A stretch of 64,000 bases of DNA from Cristatella mucedo. Taxonomy: Eukaryota; Bryozoa; Phylactolaemata; Cristatellidae. A program made the translations under genes and the position numbers. Position 1 is the first letter of the stretch; every line of letters begins with the position of its first letter. Positions 20,724 through 34,700 of the stretch are shown here, one piece after another. The notes under the pieces were generated by a model that saw nothing but the letters and a program-made list of their open reading frames with translations, made no database searches and was not told where the DNA came from. The stretch lies in assembly GCA_009760855.2 (NCBI GenBank), contig WPIO01000009.1, forward strand, positions 4,247,001 through 4,311,000, written 5' to 3'.

Positions 20724-21964
20724 TAGCCGCCGCGTATGCGAGGTTTCGCCGGAAACCCAGCGCAGCGCCCGCCCGCCCGCCCGCAGCGACGGGCCGCCGG
20801 CAGGCGGCGTCGTCACTGGCGTCGGCGATGGCTCGCCGTGCGGAGAGAGCCGGCGCTGCCGCGGCTGCGTCCACTGCGCCGGTGGCTTCGACCGGCGGCC
20901 GCTGGCCGCGCGGCCAGCTGAGGACGCGGCCGCGCTCGCACGCCGGCTGGCAGCGGAGCGCCTCGGCGCGGCGGCGTTCGCTCGACGGAGCCGCCGCTCG
21001 AGCGTAGGCTCCGTCGGCCATTGGCGCTCGACAAAGCGGCGACTCGCCCGCCGCGCCGAACCTCAGTTCGACGCGACGGTCGCGGGTTCCGCGGCGCGCG
21101 CGCGCGTGCGAGCCGCCAGCCGGGCGGACCCTCGAGACGCTCGTCCGGCGATGAGGCATGCACCCCGCGCGATCGCCCGGCCGCCGCCGCCGCCGCCGAT
21201 TCCCACACGCGCGCCGTCCTAATGGGGCCGGAGGAGCGCCGCGTTTCCTGCCTCGGTCGGCTGGGCGACGACGACGTTTCGCCACAATTTGCAGCCTCTA
21301 GCGGCGGCGGCGGCGGCACCTGTCGAAGGCGGGCGCCTCGAGCGAGCGAGCGAGCGAGCGCGCAGGCTGCCCAGTCTGCCAATTAGCGGGCTCGCGCTCT
21401 GCCGGCGCAGCCCACCGCCCGCCGCCGGCCGGCCGGCCTTTCGGATCGCCAAGATCCTTGGACCTGGCGGCGGGCGATTCGGTGGCTGACTGCGCCTAAT
21501 GGCAGCAGGAAGCCTGAGCCAGAGACCTCGCCGCCGACCGGGGCTCGCCGTCTCGCTCAAATGAGGTAATTCGCTTCGTCAAAAAGAACTGCCGGAAAGA
21601 AAGCGCTCACGCCGACGTGCGTGCGACTCCCTCTACTTCGCACCGAGCGTCGACCGTCCGGCAGCAGTTAGCAGGAGAGCTGCGAGTCGTCTGCAAACCG
21701 GATATCTCCCTAAGGAGCTTTGCCGCGAGCTAAAGGAAAAAAAACCTCGTTGTTTCTACTTATAAGCAGGCAGCTACGAGGCTCACCTTACCGGCGACTT
21801 TTGGATATCGGAATCGCTAGCAGTGAGGGGGGGGGGTAATTTGGCTTCCATGCATAGGCAGCACCGCTTGTGCTCGAAACTGAATTGCTCAACGCACGGT
21901 GTGAATGCAGCGGCGGATCTCCCTCTCTTGTTACTCGTGCGTGCGTGAGAAATGTGGAAAGGAA

Positions 21965-22053
21965 TAAAAAAGAAAGAATAAGAGAAAGAGAGAGGGAGAG
22001 AGAAAAGTATGTGTGAGGAAGAGAGAAATAAAGAGAGAGAGAGAGAGAGAGAG

Positions 22054-22143
<90 letters not shown>

Positions 22144-22150
22144 TAAAGAG
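21965..22150. repeat. (GA)n microsatellite
   Basis: Purine-only tract whose core (about 22030-22135) is nearly pure GA. The Arg-Glu repeat frame over it is an artefact. Confidence 0.95.
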
Positions 22151-22179
22151 AGAGAAATTATACGTAAGTCCGCTTTTTA

Positions 22180-22240
22180 TAATAATAATAATGCACTTGA
22201 TAAAGCGCCCTCAGAGAACTCAATCTCTCTCTTTTCATCT
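22180..22240 (-). mobile_element. LINE 3'-end fragment
   Basis: ATAATAATAATGCACTTG tail and half of the stem-loop (AAAGCGCCCTCAGAGAACTC), cut off at the border of the plus-strand LINE piece that follows. Two more such ends lie at 22940-23015 and 23108-23170. Confidence 0.75.
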
Positions 22241-22251
22241 TTTCACCATCT

Positions 22252-22680
22252 ACAGGTCTATACTCTTCCTCTAGCGGATGTCATCACTAAACACAATATT
22301 TGCCTTTCTTTCTACGCTGGCGACACTCAGATGTACCTATTCTCTGACCCCTTTCAGCCTTTTCATTCTGCGGCCGAACCACTAACCTCTCTGGTAGCCT
22401 TCATCGAAGATGTTCGCACTTGGTTCAACACGAACTTCATGAAGCTCATCGACGATAAGACTAACCGCATAGTTACGGAAAAGTATAGTCTCGCCCTCAA
22501 TTTGAAATGCTTCATCCTTAATATTGGTTCATCTAACATCGCTCGCATGACACCCGCCTGTAATCTGGGCATTCTATTCAAAAGCACTTGTCAATGGATG
22601 AAAAGTTTTGCCCACTGCCAAGTCAGCCTAACCAACCAGTTAACGTTGCAAAAATGTGGACCTGCTTAGACAAGAGTACG
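22252..22680 (+). mobile_element. LINE reverse transcriptase fragment
   Basis: One open frame carries YTLPLADVITKHNICLSFYA then GDTQMYLFSDP, IEDVRTWFNTNFMKLIDDKT and NLGILF, matching the RT palm and following region of the copy at 58379-59101. The active-site YADD position reads YAGD, so this copy is dead. Confidence 0.85.
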
Positions 22681-24671
22681 ACGGCTAAACTAGTTCTGGC
22701 CTAAGCACGATACTCATGTGTTTTTGCATGCTTGTCCGGTTGTCTTATTATTATACCTTGCTTTTCATCGACACTTGATTATTGTTTGTCTGCCGCGAGC
22801 TGCAAAGCGCCTTAATAGAGATCCGGTTCCTTTAGGGTGCTACACAGAAGACCTATCGCGGTCATGATTAGATAAGTAAATTTAATAGAAAGAAACAGAT
22901 GAGGCGATAGATAGACGGTGGGTTGAAAGTAGATATATGGATAATAATAATAATAATAATGCACTTCATAAAGCGCCCTCAGAGAACTCAATCTCTTTCT
23001 AGGCGCTTTACATTTGATGGATGGAGAGAGAGCCTCGATGTGGTCACCGAATGGTCTGCCTGCGGCTCCCTCGTATCGTCGTCTCGTGCGAGCGTCTTCT
23101 AAGAAGATATAATAATAATAATGGTATTTTTATAGTGCTCTAAGAGAACCGCGTCTATTTTTTGACACAATACATAAGCTGGAAAGAAAGCCTGCTAATT
23201 GATTAGCGGTAACGCGCGCACTGTCAGCAGGCGTAAGCACGAACAGGAAACTCGCACACTCTGACGGAATGCTGAGAGAAACGGGTGGGTCTGTCCTACA
23301 GGTTCTTTTCGTTTCACGACGGTGGCTGCAGGGCGGCTATCCGTCGCCGTCGCTCTCCAAGAGCGCGTCGACGACGCGCCGGCAGGAGCCCAAAGCGCTG
23401 ACGGCGGCGATCCAAGCCCCGCTAGCCCCGATCCGCCAGCCGCGGCGGTGGGGAAGTTGCTGGCGACAGCGGGCCGGGAAGCACCGGCGCGCGACGACGA
23501 CGTCTCCGCCAGCCACCGAGTGCGCTGCCGAAAGATAAAACTGCGCGGGCACGCGAACGCCAGACACTGCGCCGCTGCCGCGGCAGGTCAAAACTGCCCA
23601 CAGCAGCGGCCCGATGCCTGTGCGCCGGAAAACGAGCCCGCCGATCCGTCCAGCACCGCGCGCTCCGTCGGGCTTCTTTCCCCATTTTTCTACAGCCATC
23701 CGGTGGCGACTGCCGCCTTGGCAATGGCGGGCCGCATCTTCTTTTCTCGCCATCGGTAGCGCAGCAGCGAGCGGAGGATCGGGGGGGGGGGGCACGCGCG
23801 CGAAAAGGCAGCGTCGCTGGGTCTTCGGCGGCGGCGCGGGAGACAGCGGGCTCGGTCGAACGAGCACGCTTCGCTGCGATCGCTCCGGTGTCCGGAATGG
23901 AGGCCTGCTCGTGAGCGCTACCCATCTCATAGCGTTCATGGACTGGGAGTCCGGCAGATCAGAGGCGTCCGCAACCGCGGCGGCAGCGGCAGAGGCCGCC
24001 GCGAGACGCGATCCTCAAATTGGTCTAGCCATCGTCCGCGTTTGCGGATCCGACCGCCCGCCCCGCCAGACGGCGGTAGGCCGCAGACCCCGTCGGCCCG
24101 GGCGGCGCTTGAGTCCGCCGCGGCGCTCCGCCTAAGCCCTGCAGACGCGGGACGTGGACGCGTGCGAGAGACTCTGACAATCGGTGCTGAGCTCAACGTT
24201 TTGCCATGGCCGGTCGGTCGCCAACCGACTGAGCTGCTCGACGACTACGGGGCGTGGTTCGCAAGCCCCCACGCTGCCTAGGATGGCGGCTGAGCATACG
24301 TTCGACCTGAGAGCCAGCACGTCGGCTTCACCGCCTTCGCACAAAACTAGACGTTGGAGACCTCACACTCACAAACACACACACACACACACACACACGC
24401 ACGAGCGCAGGGCGTGATATTTGGCCCTCTGTAGCCCGACGCTGCATATATGCCAGACCATTGCAGCATATTCCTCTTCGCTTACCAATGGAGTGGCCCG
24501 TGGCTTGTCGGACGGGCACGGTTACAGCAACGCCATCGCGACAGACCGATTAGTTTAGCTTGATGCTGCGCCAGGGTTGGCAATTCCTTGGCAGTCTCCA
24601 ATTGATTAGGTAGCTAGCTATGTGGGCGTAGTTGGCTCTAGCGGACTTGCGTATGCATACGAGGTAGCATC

Positions 24672-24672
24672 T

Positions 24673-24702
<30 letters not shown>
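24672..24702. repeat. (CAG)n repeat
   Basis: About ten CAG units, in the intergenic block upstream of cyclin H. A short (CA)n run lies at 24370-24400. Confidence 0.93.
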
Positions 24703-24703
<1 letters not shown>

Positions 24704-25593
24704 CTGGATCGGAGAGTTTGCCTGGCTACTGCAGAGGTTGTAGCGGCTACGAGGCGTGGGACGACCGTCGGAAGTCGGCGACCGGTGAGCAGTCTCAGCG
24801 CAGCCAGGGAGGGTTGCTGCTGTAGAAAGAGCACAGCAAACTCGTCCTTCCGGGCGCTATGTGTGGCCCATGTCGTCGCAGCGCCAAAGCGAGAGCCTCG
24901 ATGTCGACGCTTGCGGTCGGCGGCCTGCGAAATGGAGCCGGGCAGCTGGATACGCGTGAGCCAACCTCATCGTCGCCATCTCTCCAGGCGCACGCAGAGC
25001 GCAGCTTTTCTCAGAGATGAATGCACAACAGTTTTCAGTTAAAGAAGCAGCTACCGCATGTAATCCAATGTGTCCTATATGGACGTGTTGAAAAGTAAAC
25101 GGTCATTGCAACTCGAAATCGAGCTGGAACTCTCCCAGTCTCCGCCAACTTGACGGGCCACGCCAGCACGGACTTCTCCCGGTTCACATTCTCTACCCGT
25201 TTTTCTGCCTGCACCGCGCTCGTATTTGCAGCGCCGTACGCACGCCTGCCGAGCGAGCCTGGAGTGCATGCGAGCCCATGTGGGCGGGGCGATTGGGCCG
25301 AAACGGACGAGTCCGCTCACATGCGATGCAGACGCGGCAGCACATCCCGATGATGCAACGCGCAGCTTGCTGTTTCCGTGGGCCGCGGAGTCGAAAACGC
25401 ACAGGATTAAAATTTCTTAGCGCTCTGCGACGCAGCAACCGTGGCAGGCGGAGCATACCTGCTACAATTGGAGTTCCGCCCACTCTCGAGCCACGGGCCG
25501 TGCTGACCTTTAGCCCGTAGGTCAGTGCGAGGCCGGCACGCTTTACAGAGGCTCCATTACTCGCAGTTATTCGGCCGTGCCCGCGTAATAGGA

Positions 25594-25731
25594 ATGTTTT
25601 CTACCAGTTCGCAGCGCAAGCACTGGACGTTTGCGGACGAGAATGAAATAATGACTTTAAAAACGGAAGCCAACGAACGCTATATCCAGCGCAAATTGGA
25701 AGATGCAAGTGACCAGTCGCGGCGACGCGGA
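25594..25731 (+). CDS. CCNH: Cyclin H exon 1
   Basis: 46 codons, MFSTSSQRKHWTFADE onward. The phase-0 donor GGA|GTGTGA is weak. A better-looking donor at 25709 would be phase 1 and does not match exon 2, so the last eleven codons are uncertain. Ser5 aligns with the phosphorylated Ser5 of human cyclin H. Confidence 0.82.
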
Positions 25732-28700
25732 GTGTGAATTTAAGCCTCAGACCTGGCGCTTTCTTGTCGAGTGGCCTGTGGTCCTCATTTCAGAACCCCG
25801 AGCTCAGTCAGAAGGACCATTTTCTGACAGTTGCCGAGGAGCTGGTCTTGCATCGTCACTACGAGTATGCTCTTAAAGAGTTCTGCTCGAAGTTTAAGCC
25901 CGCAATGCCCCGGAGCGTCATCGTGAGTATTCGTTTTATCGACTTGAACGCTCAATGAAACTGGATGTCAGCACACGCTGCTCATTTTGTATTCCTGGCT
26001 GATTATTATTAAGCCATCTCGTTGCGCTGCACGTTTTGAATCTCAGCTAGTTAATAACCGGTGAAGCGTGGCGCTCTGGTTCCCGATCGTGTGCAGGCAG
26101 ACAATTATCTGCTGGCGTTGACGATGGCAAATGCATTCGCGTACTCCTAATTACCCCAGTAGAACTAATTTTTGTACATTTTTTCCAAGTAGATAAATAT
26201 TTATGCGTGGCTGCCTTGGCATGCCAGCTTAGAAAGGCCTTTATTTATGAAGTTCGCAAGCAGTACTTGCGTGGTATTCGCTAGCCTTCCATGTCCCAGT
26301 AGGATTCTTTTTTCCCGGCCCAGTCAAATATATTTGCTGTTGGCGCTTGTATAAATTAGGTAGTGGAAATTTGTATCGTTGTTCTTCCCTGATATATATC
26401 GTATTGCAAAGTGTCTTCGTTTCTTGATTGCTATAGCTGCGAAGGAGCAAGCTTGTCTTACTTAAGCTGTTCGTTGGCTCATTGAAGCACTGCCACATGC
26501 TGTGTAAAGAGACTCAGTAAAGTAAAGGCCATCTGACCAAGCAGCCTCATTTGCATAGCAGCTAAGAGCTTAATGGCGATCACCACAACTTTAAGTAGGC
26601 AATAGATGATTGCCTGCTGAAGAACTCGAGTTCATGAACTTGGTCATTGAGTTCGTGCATCTTACCCGTGGGGGAAGAAAGACCAGTGCACTGCTCGCTG
26701 TGGCAGTGCAGGATTTTTTATGAGCACCTGCTCATTTACAGCTTAATAATTGTAGTAAGATATTTGTAGGCACTCCATAAAAGCTTGCACCGAGAATGTT
26801 TTCTCATGGAGAAGAAGCTTAATAATAATAATGCATTCGTTAAGTACCCTTAAGGAACTAATCGCTTTGTAGACACTTGGCATTGGCTGGAATGGAAGCA
26901 TCTAGAATGATGAGTGATTATAACATGCACAATCGTAGCACGTGTGAACACTCAAAGGGCATACGATTCACACGGACAAAGCAAATGGTGTGAAGAGCAG
27001 GTGGTTTCTATTTCCACATCGCGTGTAGTCAAGTTAGAGGATGTCACGATTTAAGTCGGTAGAGAGTTCCTGGCTTTAGGAGCATACAAGTTGAAGGCAC
27101 CTTCTCCAAAGAAAATTCTTATGGTGGTTATGGGTACAGATGGCACCCGAGTCAGAGTAGTGGGTGGCGTGCGGGAACCCGAATGATACATTCTCAGATA
27201 AATAAGCCGAGCCAAGAGAATAAAGGAGCCTAAAGTTTAGTGACAAAGACTCGAAGTCAATTTACTGCTTGATGGGGTGCTAGTCCTTGTTGGAGGGAAG
27301 CTATGTGATGAGTTGTTGCAATGTTCAGGACCGGCAAGTTTGTACATAGCTTGTAGCATTTTTGTGTTGATGGCAGCAAATGCCTATGCCAAAAGGGTCA
27401 CGAACTCAGAAATGCATTGGTATGGGCCAAAGTAAAGATTCTATGTCTGTTTACCTGTATGCGCTGCAAGTGGCAAGTGCCCCTCATTTCCCTTTATCAC
27501 AGAGGGCCAAGACAGAATTGCTCATTTATTGTGGTTGCAGTACTCCTCCGAGGATTCCTTCTTTGTGATAATAATAATGATAATAATAATACATTTGTAT
27601 TAGCACCCTCAGATAACGGAATCTCTTTCTAGACATTTTACATATGATACTTCCTTTTCCCCAATGCGTGCTTGGCTATACGAATCATTATTTCATAAGT
27701 AGGAGCAATGCTGTAGCTTGCTAAGCAGCTTGGCATTTCCCTGTGCCCTAATCTGCCACTGGTTCAGAGTGTCTTGAAATATGCCTCACCTCTAAAGTCG
27801 CAGTCTAGTTGATGCAGGTACGTGAACCAAAAGTGTGAATTATAAAATTAGTCTAACACATATCAGTGCATGGCCAGTGTATGGGCTTGCCAAACATGCA
27901 TTATTTTAATTAGTGAGGCAGACGAAATCTCCTGTGTGATATCGTCAGCAATACTTATGCTGGTCAAGCACTTGCTGTAAGTAGTGGCAGCTTTTAATAA
28001 AGTAAAAAGTAGCTGACACTGTTTGGCCTTAGCAGTGGTGCGATAATAGGCTTGTAGCCTTTAATGTCTCACCCTGCGTCACCAACCAGCTCAGGCTATC
28101 TGACTCTCCTCATTCATCACTGGCACATTGCTGTCCATGCATGCTCGCCAGCGCCAACCGCGTGAACAACTAACAACTTTCCGATTTACGGTTTGTGTAA
28201 CCTCAAGTGCCTTGGCCACGTGTATTATTGCTAGTCTTCTGAGCGATCTTCTGCTAGAGGCAGCAGATCTAGTCTACCAATCGTGAGGCCCGTTGAGCCG
28301 CACATTTGTCTAAGAATGTCGGGGTAGCTTTCAGCTAGACACTGCATCTGTCGACTAATGAACTGTCAGGTGGCGAAATGATCGCCTAGCCTTGTTCTGC
28401 CAAATTTAATAAAAAGTAAAAGAGTAACAGGTTAAACGTAAGTCATTCCTGTAGCAGCAGAACAGATATAAATGATTTTCACCCGGTGGCAATGAATAAT
28501 TGCAATTTGCAGGACTCGAAGCCATGGCCTTGTTCATGAAGTATGAGCAACGTACTGCTGGGCTTAGACGCAGCAGCTTGTGCTGCTGAAGCCTTAGCTG
28601 CTTCCCGAAATCGACTAAAGTTTGAATGTGGCAGAAAGAAGTTGGATAACACTAGCATTGCTCAAGCAGGTTGCTGGCATTGTATGCCTGCTGAAGGGTC

Positions 28701-31700
28701 ATCAAGGCTTGCAAAACTGCAATCTACAGCAATCTAAGCCTTTCACCATCAGCCGGTTGCTAGCCTCTTGGCCTTATTGGCTAGTCACATCCTTGCATGT
28801 TCACTACAGGTCCTCTAGCAGTTCAGCTGTTATTAGGGACGTATAGTAGCTTGCACACGAGTTACTTCCTTAACTAGTTGAGCAGGTGGTTCGCATTTTA
28901 TGGTAAGTCGCCATTTTTTAATGATTGATGTTCGTTTGCATTTGATACATACCCTGTTTTTTGCTTAAGGTAATTTGCGACATGCTTATTGTGATTAAAT
29001 TCCTTAAACTGACTGCAAGATTGCGCAACCAATTTCCAGCAACATTATTGCTTCAGTTCGTGGCGGTTTGGCGATCCATTTGTGATCCATAACAGATGTT
29101 GCTAGTTCTGTTGTTATTTGCAACTTGCAAGCTCATTGAAAATATGACCATTTTGTTCTGCCAATTTTCATTTGTTTTTCCTAAGTTTTGTCCATCTAGC
29201 TTTGACTGCATTACTATTTACAAATGGGCAACATTCTCCTGACCTGTGTAGATGCACTGGTGGCAATATGTTCTTTCATATAGTGTAGTTTTAACGCCTT
29301 GGACAATGGGCATCATTCAGAGTGCGGAAGTTGTTTTCCAGTATTTTCGTGTGATTTGCAGGGATCCACAGTAATAATAATTATAATAATGCACTTGATA
29401 AAGTGCCCTCAGAGAACTTAATCTCTTTCTAGGCGCTTTACATTTGCTGCAAAGGGAAATACAATTGAATGGTAAGTAAAATCATGCTCGAAAAACAAAC
29501 AAGATGAATAACATGGTTAGGGGTAACATGCACAGTAGACCCAACGAAGGACAAACGGCAAGTCACTGGCCAGCTCTGGCTGAGACAAAATATCACAAGC
29601 AGCTTCGACATTTTAGACGTAGCTCGTGACCTCAACTCACCATAACTCCACAAATTACTTTTCGTGGCTGCTCAGATACTCCCAGCAGTCAGAACTCTGC
29701 TCAGCCGGTTACTTGCCACGGTCAGGATAGTTTGAGCGTTTGCATTGTCAAATTGGTCTGCATTTGCTGCTAAGCAGTCTGTCGTTGAAACAGCTCTGTG
29801 TGTTAGTGAATGTGCTTTTCTAAAGGCAAGTTGATTTGGATTGATTCCTCTTTGAGGGCGTTGCTTGGATGTTTGGAGTTTATGGCTTAATTTTCCCTTC
29901 AACACTCACTCCCCATTCTTCAGCATTCACTGCACATCTAAAGGGTAGCTGAGAAAAAGAGAGGGAGAGAGAGGGTAGGCAAGCAATTTGCTTCGATGGT
30001 TATCAGCAGTTGTTGCGGTCCTTCAAAGCGCAGGGTATCATGCATGTTTTGTGAGTTTTCTGATAGCTTGCCTGGATCACTCGTCCCATTATAGCTGCCA
30101 GCATGTTTCTTTGTGGCCATTCTTATAATTTAATTTAAGTAATTTTAATTGTAATTTATTTTCCTGTTGGCTGTTCTTACATTTTTCATGTGGCTGGATA
30201 GCCCAGCCCTGGTCACTGTTCCCATCGTGTAGCCTGCATGCTGCATCATGGCTGTGCTGCACTGCAGCCACAGCACCTTTTGTTACATGACGGCTGCAGC
30301 CGGCCACACTGCTGCTGCTGCATGCAGGTGCTGCAGTCAGATCTCAGTACGGACTGATGACCACCGATGAGCCATGGCTGTTAAGAGCTCTCTGAGGCCA
30401 ATAGAGCTCCGAGGGCAGGCAGGAGACATCAAGTGCAGTGCCTGACAGCCATTTGCTAACACCTTATGGTGCTGTGCTTTGCTAGCTTTTGTCGACGAGG
30501 CAGCATTTTGTGGTTTGGGGGCCAGCGCTGGCGGTTTTTGTAATGTAACTCTCTGTCTGTAACTTCGCAAAGCCATAAAGACTATGTGGGTGTTAGGCAG
30601 GAGAGTTTTGTATAGCGCACTCACAGCCTAAGCGGCTTTCGGTACGAATTCGGTAGCCAACAGACTTTGTCTCACGCAACAAAGAGAAAGTGGGAAGCAT
30701 AGCAGAGTCAGGAGAGCAGTTGAGGTAGTAAGTAGCATGGAGGTAGCAGCTCAGGACCGCTGAAAAGGATGAGTCATTGTCGGCAGTAGGAGAGTAGTTG
30801 TCGTTGCGTAAGAATTGTGGAAGCGAGTTCCACAGTCTAGGACCTGCAGAGCTAAAGCTTCTGTCGCCAACGGTCTTCAAGCGGAAGGAATGGAACAGCT
30901 AATTTATTGTCCATACAGGACCTGAGGGCTCGAAGAGGCTGAAATTGGTGCAGCAGTTCAGCTAAGTACGAATGAACCAAGCCGTGGCTGGCCTTGTGGG
31001 TCAGCGTTAGACCTTTGCTCTGGATCTGTTGATCAACCGGCAGCCATCCTAGCTCTTTTAGCAAAGGAGACACTGCCTCTGCTGGCCACAGTCTTGGTGC
31101 TGGGGAGCTCTATCAGGAAGAAGCTTCAGCCGTGCAGTATGCAAACCTGCTCGGTGGCTATCCGGGCTTGGCTCGAGTTCTGTTTGAATATAGTTGAGTT
31201 ATTTACCGGCTTTTGTTGCAATACTAGAGGTTACAGCAGCAGTGGCAAGCAGTGGGTAGGAATTCAGGCTCCAGTCTGTTGTGTGTAGGGGACTGGGGTT
31301 GGACTTTTACTCTCGGTCTGCTGGCCAGTTCCTGTGCGTCTTCCACATAAAGGCAGTGAAAGTTAATTACTCGTTAAGTTGAATCCCACTGTAATGCACT
31401 CAACCTAACAATGCGCTGGCGTGTGCACAGTGGATCAATATTTGCTTACTGGCTACTTTTCAGTAGCTGACAGGCAGCACTGTCTCCGGCAGCCAGACAT
31501 TGTCAATATTGATGCCATGTGTTTATTGTGACGCTGTCATTATTAGATGGATGCGAAGCCTATTAGCATAGTTGCCTATGTTGATCTTGACTTGTATCTT
31601 TGTGATTTGGTATGTGTTTGCTCTGTTGATACCTCGCGTGTTGCCCTTTTGTCCTCCTTGATAGGTAGCAGCTAGTCTGCTTGTTTGACTGGCTGTGCAT

Positions 31701-34700
31701 TCCCCAGCCTGTGATCCGCCCACCGTGGGGGCTCCCACCCTCTTCCCTTCCGGTCCCCCTCTCGTTTTCCTCCCTCCTCACCAGAAACACTATGCTGGAC
31801 TAATGTCTGGCTGGCTGCTTTATTGCTCTCACAGCATTTGTATAGCAAACCCCACCCTACGCAGCAGGTGTTTGCTGATGCATGGTACGCAGAATGCCAA
31901 CAAGGAACCGGCTATCTTCCAAGAGTGTTTTGTTGCTTTGTGTTCCAACTCCACGAAGCCCTCAGCCGTGTAGCACAGAAGGTATAGCAGATCAGGCAAA
32001 TCTGTTCAGTAGGTCAGCAGAAGCAGCAAAACTGGGATGGCCCTAATCTGGTGTCGTAGATTTTAAGGTAACATCCTCCCACCATACTCTCCCCCTCAGT
32101 TCAATATTTTGCTGTCACGAAACCATTCCCCCTGTGGCTCCCGAATTAAGCTTCGCTGGTCACTCAAAGCAAGTTCTTGCAAGTGTTGTCGATTTATTGA
32201 GTGACTTCATGTGTGTCTGTTAGTGAACTATGGTCGGACGAAACCTAGTTATTGCACTTGTTTTTTTTCAAAGCATTTATGTTTCTTTGTTAAGGCAGCT
32301 GTATTCAGCAATTTCAGAGATAGTGTTTGAGCTTTGTCTCTAGTCCTAGGTGTTAGAATGTATTTTATTACCATTCGAGTGCTGTGAATACTGAACATGG
32401 AAACTGGTCAAACTAGGATGTGTTGCAGATTGGTGATTTAGCATGGCTTGGTTTGATTAATATCTGTCGTATGCGATTAAAAAAATAAATCTGTTTCACT
32501 GAAATCGAGGCTGTATTTAGCTCTGGGTTTATGTGCTCTTGCTTGCTTGTATTACTTGGGGATGATCCTGAGGCAGCCGAAGTATCCATGAAACATGCGG
32601 TGCTTAGTTTCGATTAATCCTGTAGATAAAGGCTCACTTGAACAAGCATAGCTTGCTCATTGGCTGTTTGTCCTGCACGGTCTTGATGTGGCTTCCACCT
32701 GTAGATCACAGGCAGATTAGGTTCATAGGACCTAGGAGGCCTATGTTGGCATCTAATAACCGAGTTCCCTGCATGCGGCTTGCACTATTTTATGCTACCG
32801 TAAAAGGAACTGCTTCTACTTCACAAACAATACTAGATCACATCGCTGAAGCTAAGGTGCAGCTGCCTTTTTCCCTCAAGAATATGCTGAGTGACCCTTC
32901 TGTGTGTGTGGGATTGATTACTCACTATGGCCAATACCAGTCGTGACCACCTGCTGCATGCCCACGTGCTCCTTCTGCTGCTGTGAAGAGCCATTTGGTT
33001 TCTTCGGGTGGCTGGTCTGGCCTGCAGGTTTGGCATTCTGTCCCATGCCTTGTCGAAGTTTAGCAGCAATGCTTTGGTGAGAAAGCAACAGTGCATTGAC
33101 AGTTGCAATGGGGATCAACTGCCTGGCTCACTTCGACTATGTAGTGGCTTCCTTGCTGCTTCATTACCCCGTGAATGCTATCACTGCTGGTGTGTGCTTT
33201 GCCTTCGAAGAAATATGTGTCGTTCTTTTTTGTCCCTGTTGTTATTTTCACTCGCTTCTGTTTTCTTGTTGCTTCGCTTGTGCACGTGCTATGAATGGGT
33301 TTTTTCATGCCGTGCGGTGCATGACTGTCATATCTGCTTGTTCAATGATACCCGTGACTTAATATCCTTTATGGTTATACTGGCTAGCATTGAGGGAAAG
33401 GTATCACTTATCTTGTCTCTTTAGGGCTATGCCATTACCTACTTCAAAAGATTCTACCTGAAGAATTCATTCATGGACTACCATCCGAAGGACATCATGT
33501 AGGTTATATTTTGCCGCTCTTGTGACAAGATTCAGTCAATGCTGGCTGTTTTGCTGCTGTTATGTGCTACCTGCAAGAGCAGCCGAGCATTTTTGTTCAG
33601 TGATCCTTGGGCATCGGTTCACTATGTGGTGCTGAGTTTCACTTGTCTCAAGTTGTATGTGCTTGCTGTTGTGCACAGACACCGCAAATGAAACAATTAA
33701 TGTCTTGTTTTGCCATTATAATGGATGAAAAAGGTTAAGTGAAAAGTTGCCGTCATATTGCATACAGGATGTCAAGTACTTCAATGCAAGTTATGAATTT
33801 TGTTGGGAAATTTAATAATGGATATGAAAAACCAGTGCAAACGGCTGCCAGTGTAATTGCTAAGCGCAATCTAGGCTTTCATTTTTATGCGTATGCCACA
33901 CAGCTGTACCTGTGCCATGATAAATCCCTCCTTTCAGCATTACAAACTCTCTTAATCTCCCTTTCAGGATGTATTGCTCACATTTGCACTTACAAAACAG
34001 CAAACTTGATCAATTGAATGACGGTAAAACCAGCTTACTGGTATTGTTCCATCTGGACTATGTTAGCACAGAGGTATTGCCACGATCGGGTCGCCTTTGA
34101 TTAACTTCTCTGATGCTGTTCAATGCTGGGATTGGCAAGCAAATTCTAGCCTTGCTTTTTTGTGCTGCACAATCAATAATGGCTTGCAATTAGCCACCAG
34201 CACATACAGTCCTTGTTCCTTAAGCCATCCTGTCATGGTGTTCTGGCTTACGACCATTCCGGTTGCTTGGCAGATACTCTGATAGTGCATTTTAGCATTG
34301 TCAAACCTGTCCTTCAGAGCCATACTTTTGAGGAGCTGGTCCTCCCTAGGAGAAGTTACTCAAGGGCGACCCGATCTCGGCAATGCCTCTGTGCTATGAT
34401 AGCCCAGATATTTCAAAATAATATTCCAAACAGTCGCCCCTGAGATCTTCAGCCGCCTTGTGATTTCTTGGTTTTAATTGCCATCTCCGTGCAGCAACAT
34501 TAAAACTGCTCTTGTACCCTCAGAAAGGTGTGCAGCTGGAGGCATGTTCTGGTCGCGTACCGAGCGTCTCTATGGCAGGGGCTGGCCTCCACAGGTCAAG
34601 GAGACATCCAGGTACTTTGGCTCATCATTGGCCGAGGCATCGTCGGTGACGAAAGGGGCCAAAACTAGGTTCTGCTAGATGGCACCCGAGAGGGGCCGAT

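Larger units (their letters stand above)
18944..25593. promoter_or_regulatory. GC-rich divergent intergenic block between TRIM9 and cyclin H
   Basis: 6.65 kb between the start codons of two genes transcribed away from each other. Two CpG-rich sub-blocks (about 19.0-21.7 kb and 23.3-24.2 kb) contain GCC repeats, G runs and overlapping long frames on both strands, which I read as composition artefacts. It must contain both promoters and the 5' UTRs. Neither start site can be placed. A CRE-like TGACGTAA lies at 19544-19551. LINE pieces and a GA microsatellite separate the two blocks. Confidence 0.6.

Noticed and set aside
20629-21285. Long Arg/Ala-rich frames on both strands (also 20695-21222 and 20813-21382)
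   Set aside because: GC-rich DNA has few stop codons, so long overlapping frames are expected. No motif was seen, and both strands are open at once.
22013-22669. 218-codon frame joining Arg-Glu repeats to a LINE RT
   Set aside because: The first part is a GA microsatellite and the second a LINE fragment; the junction is accidental.
23337-24135. Frames of 145-200 codons in the second GC-rich block
   Set aside because: Same reason: open on both strands, low-complexity Arg/Ala/Pro content, no family recognised.
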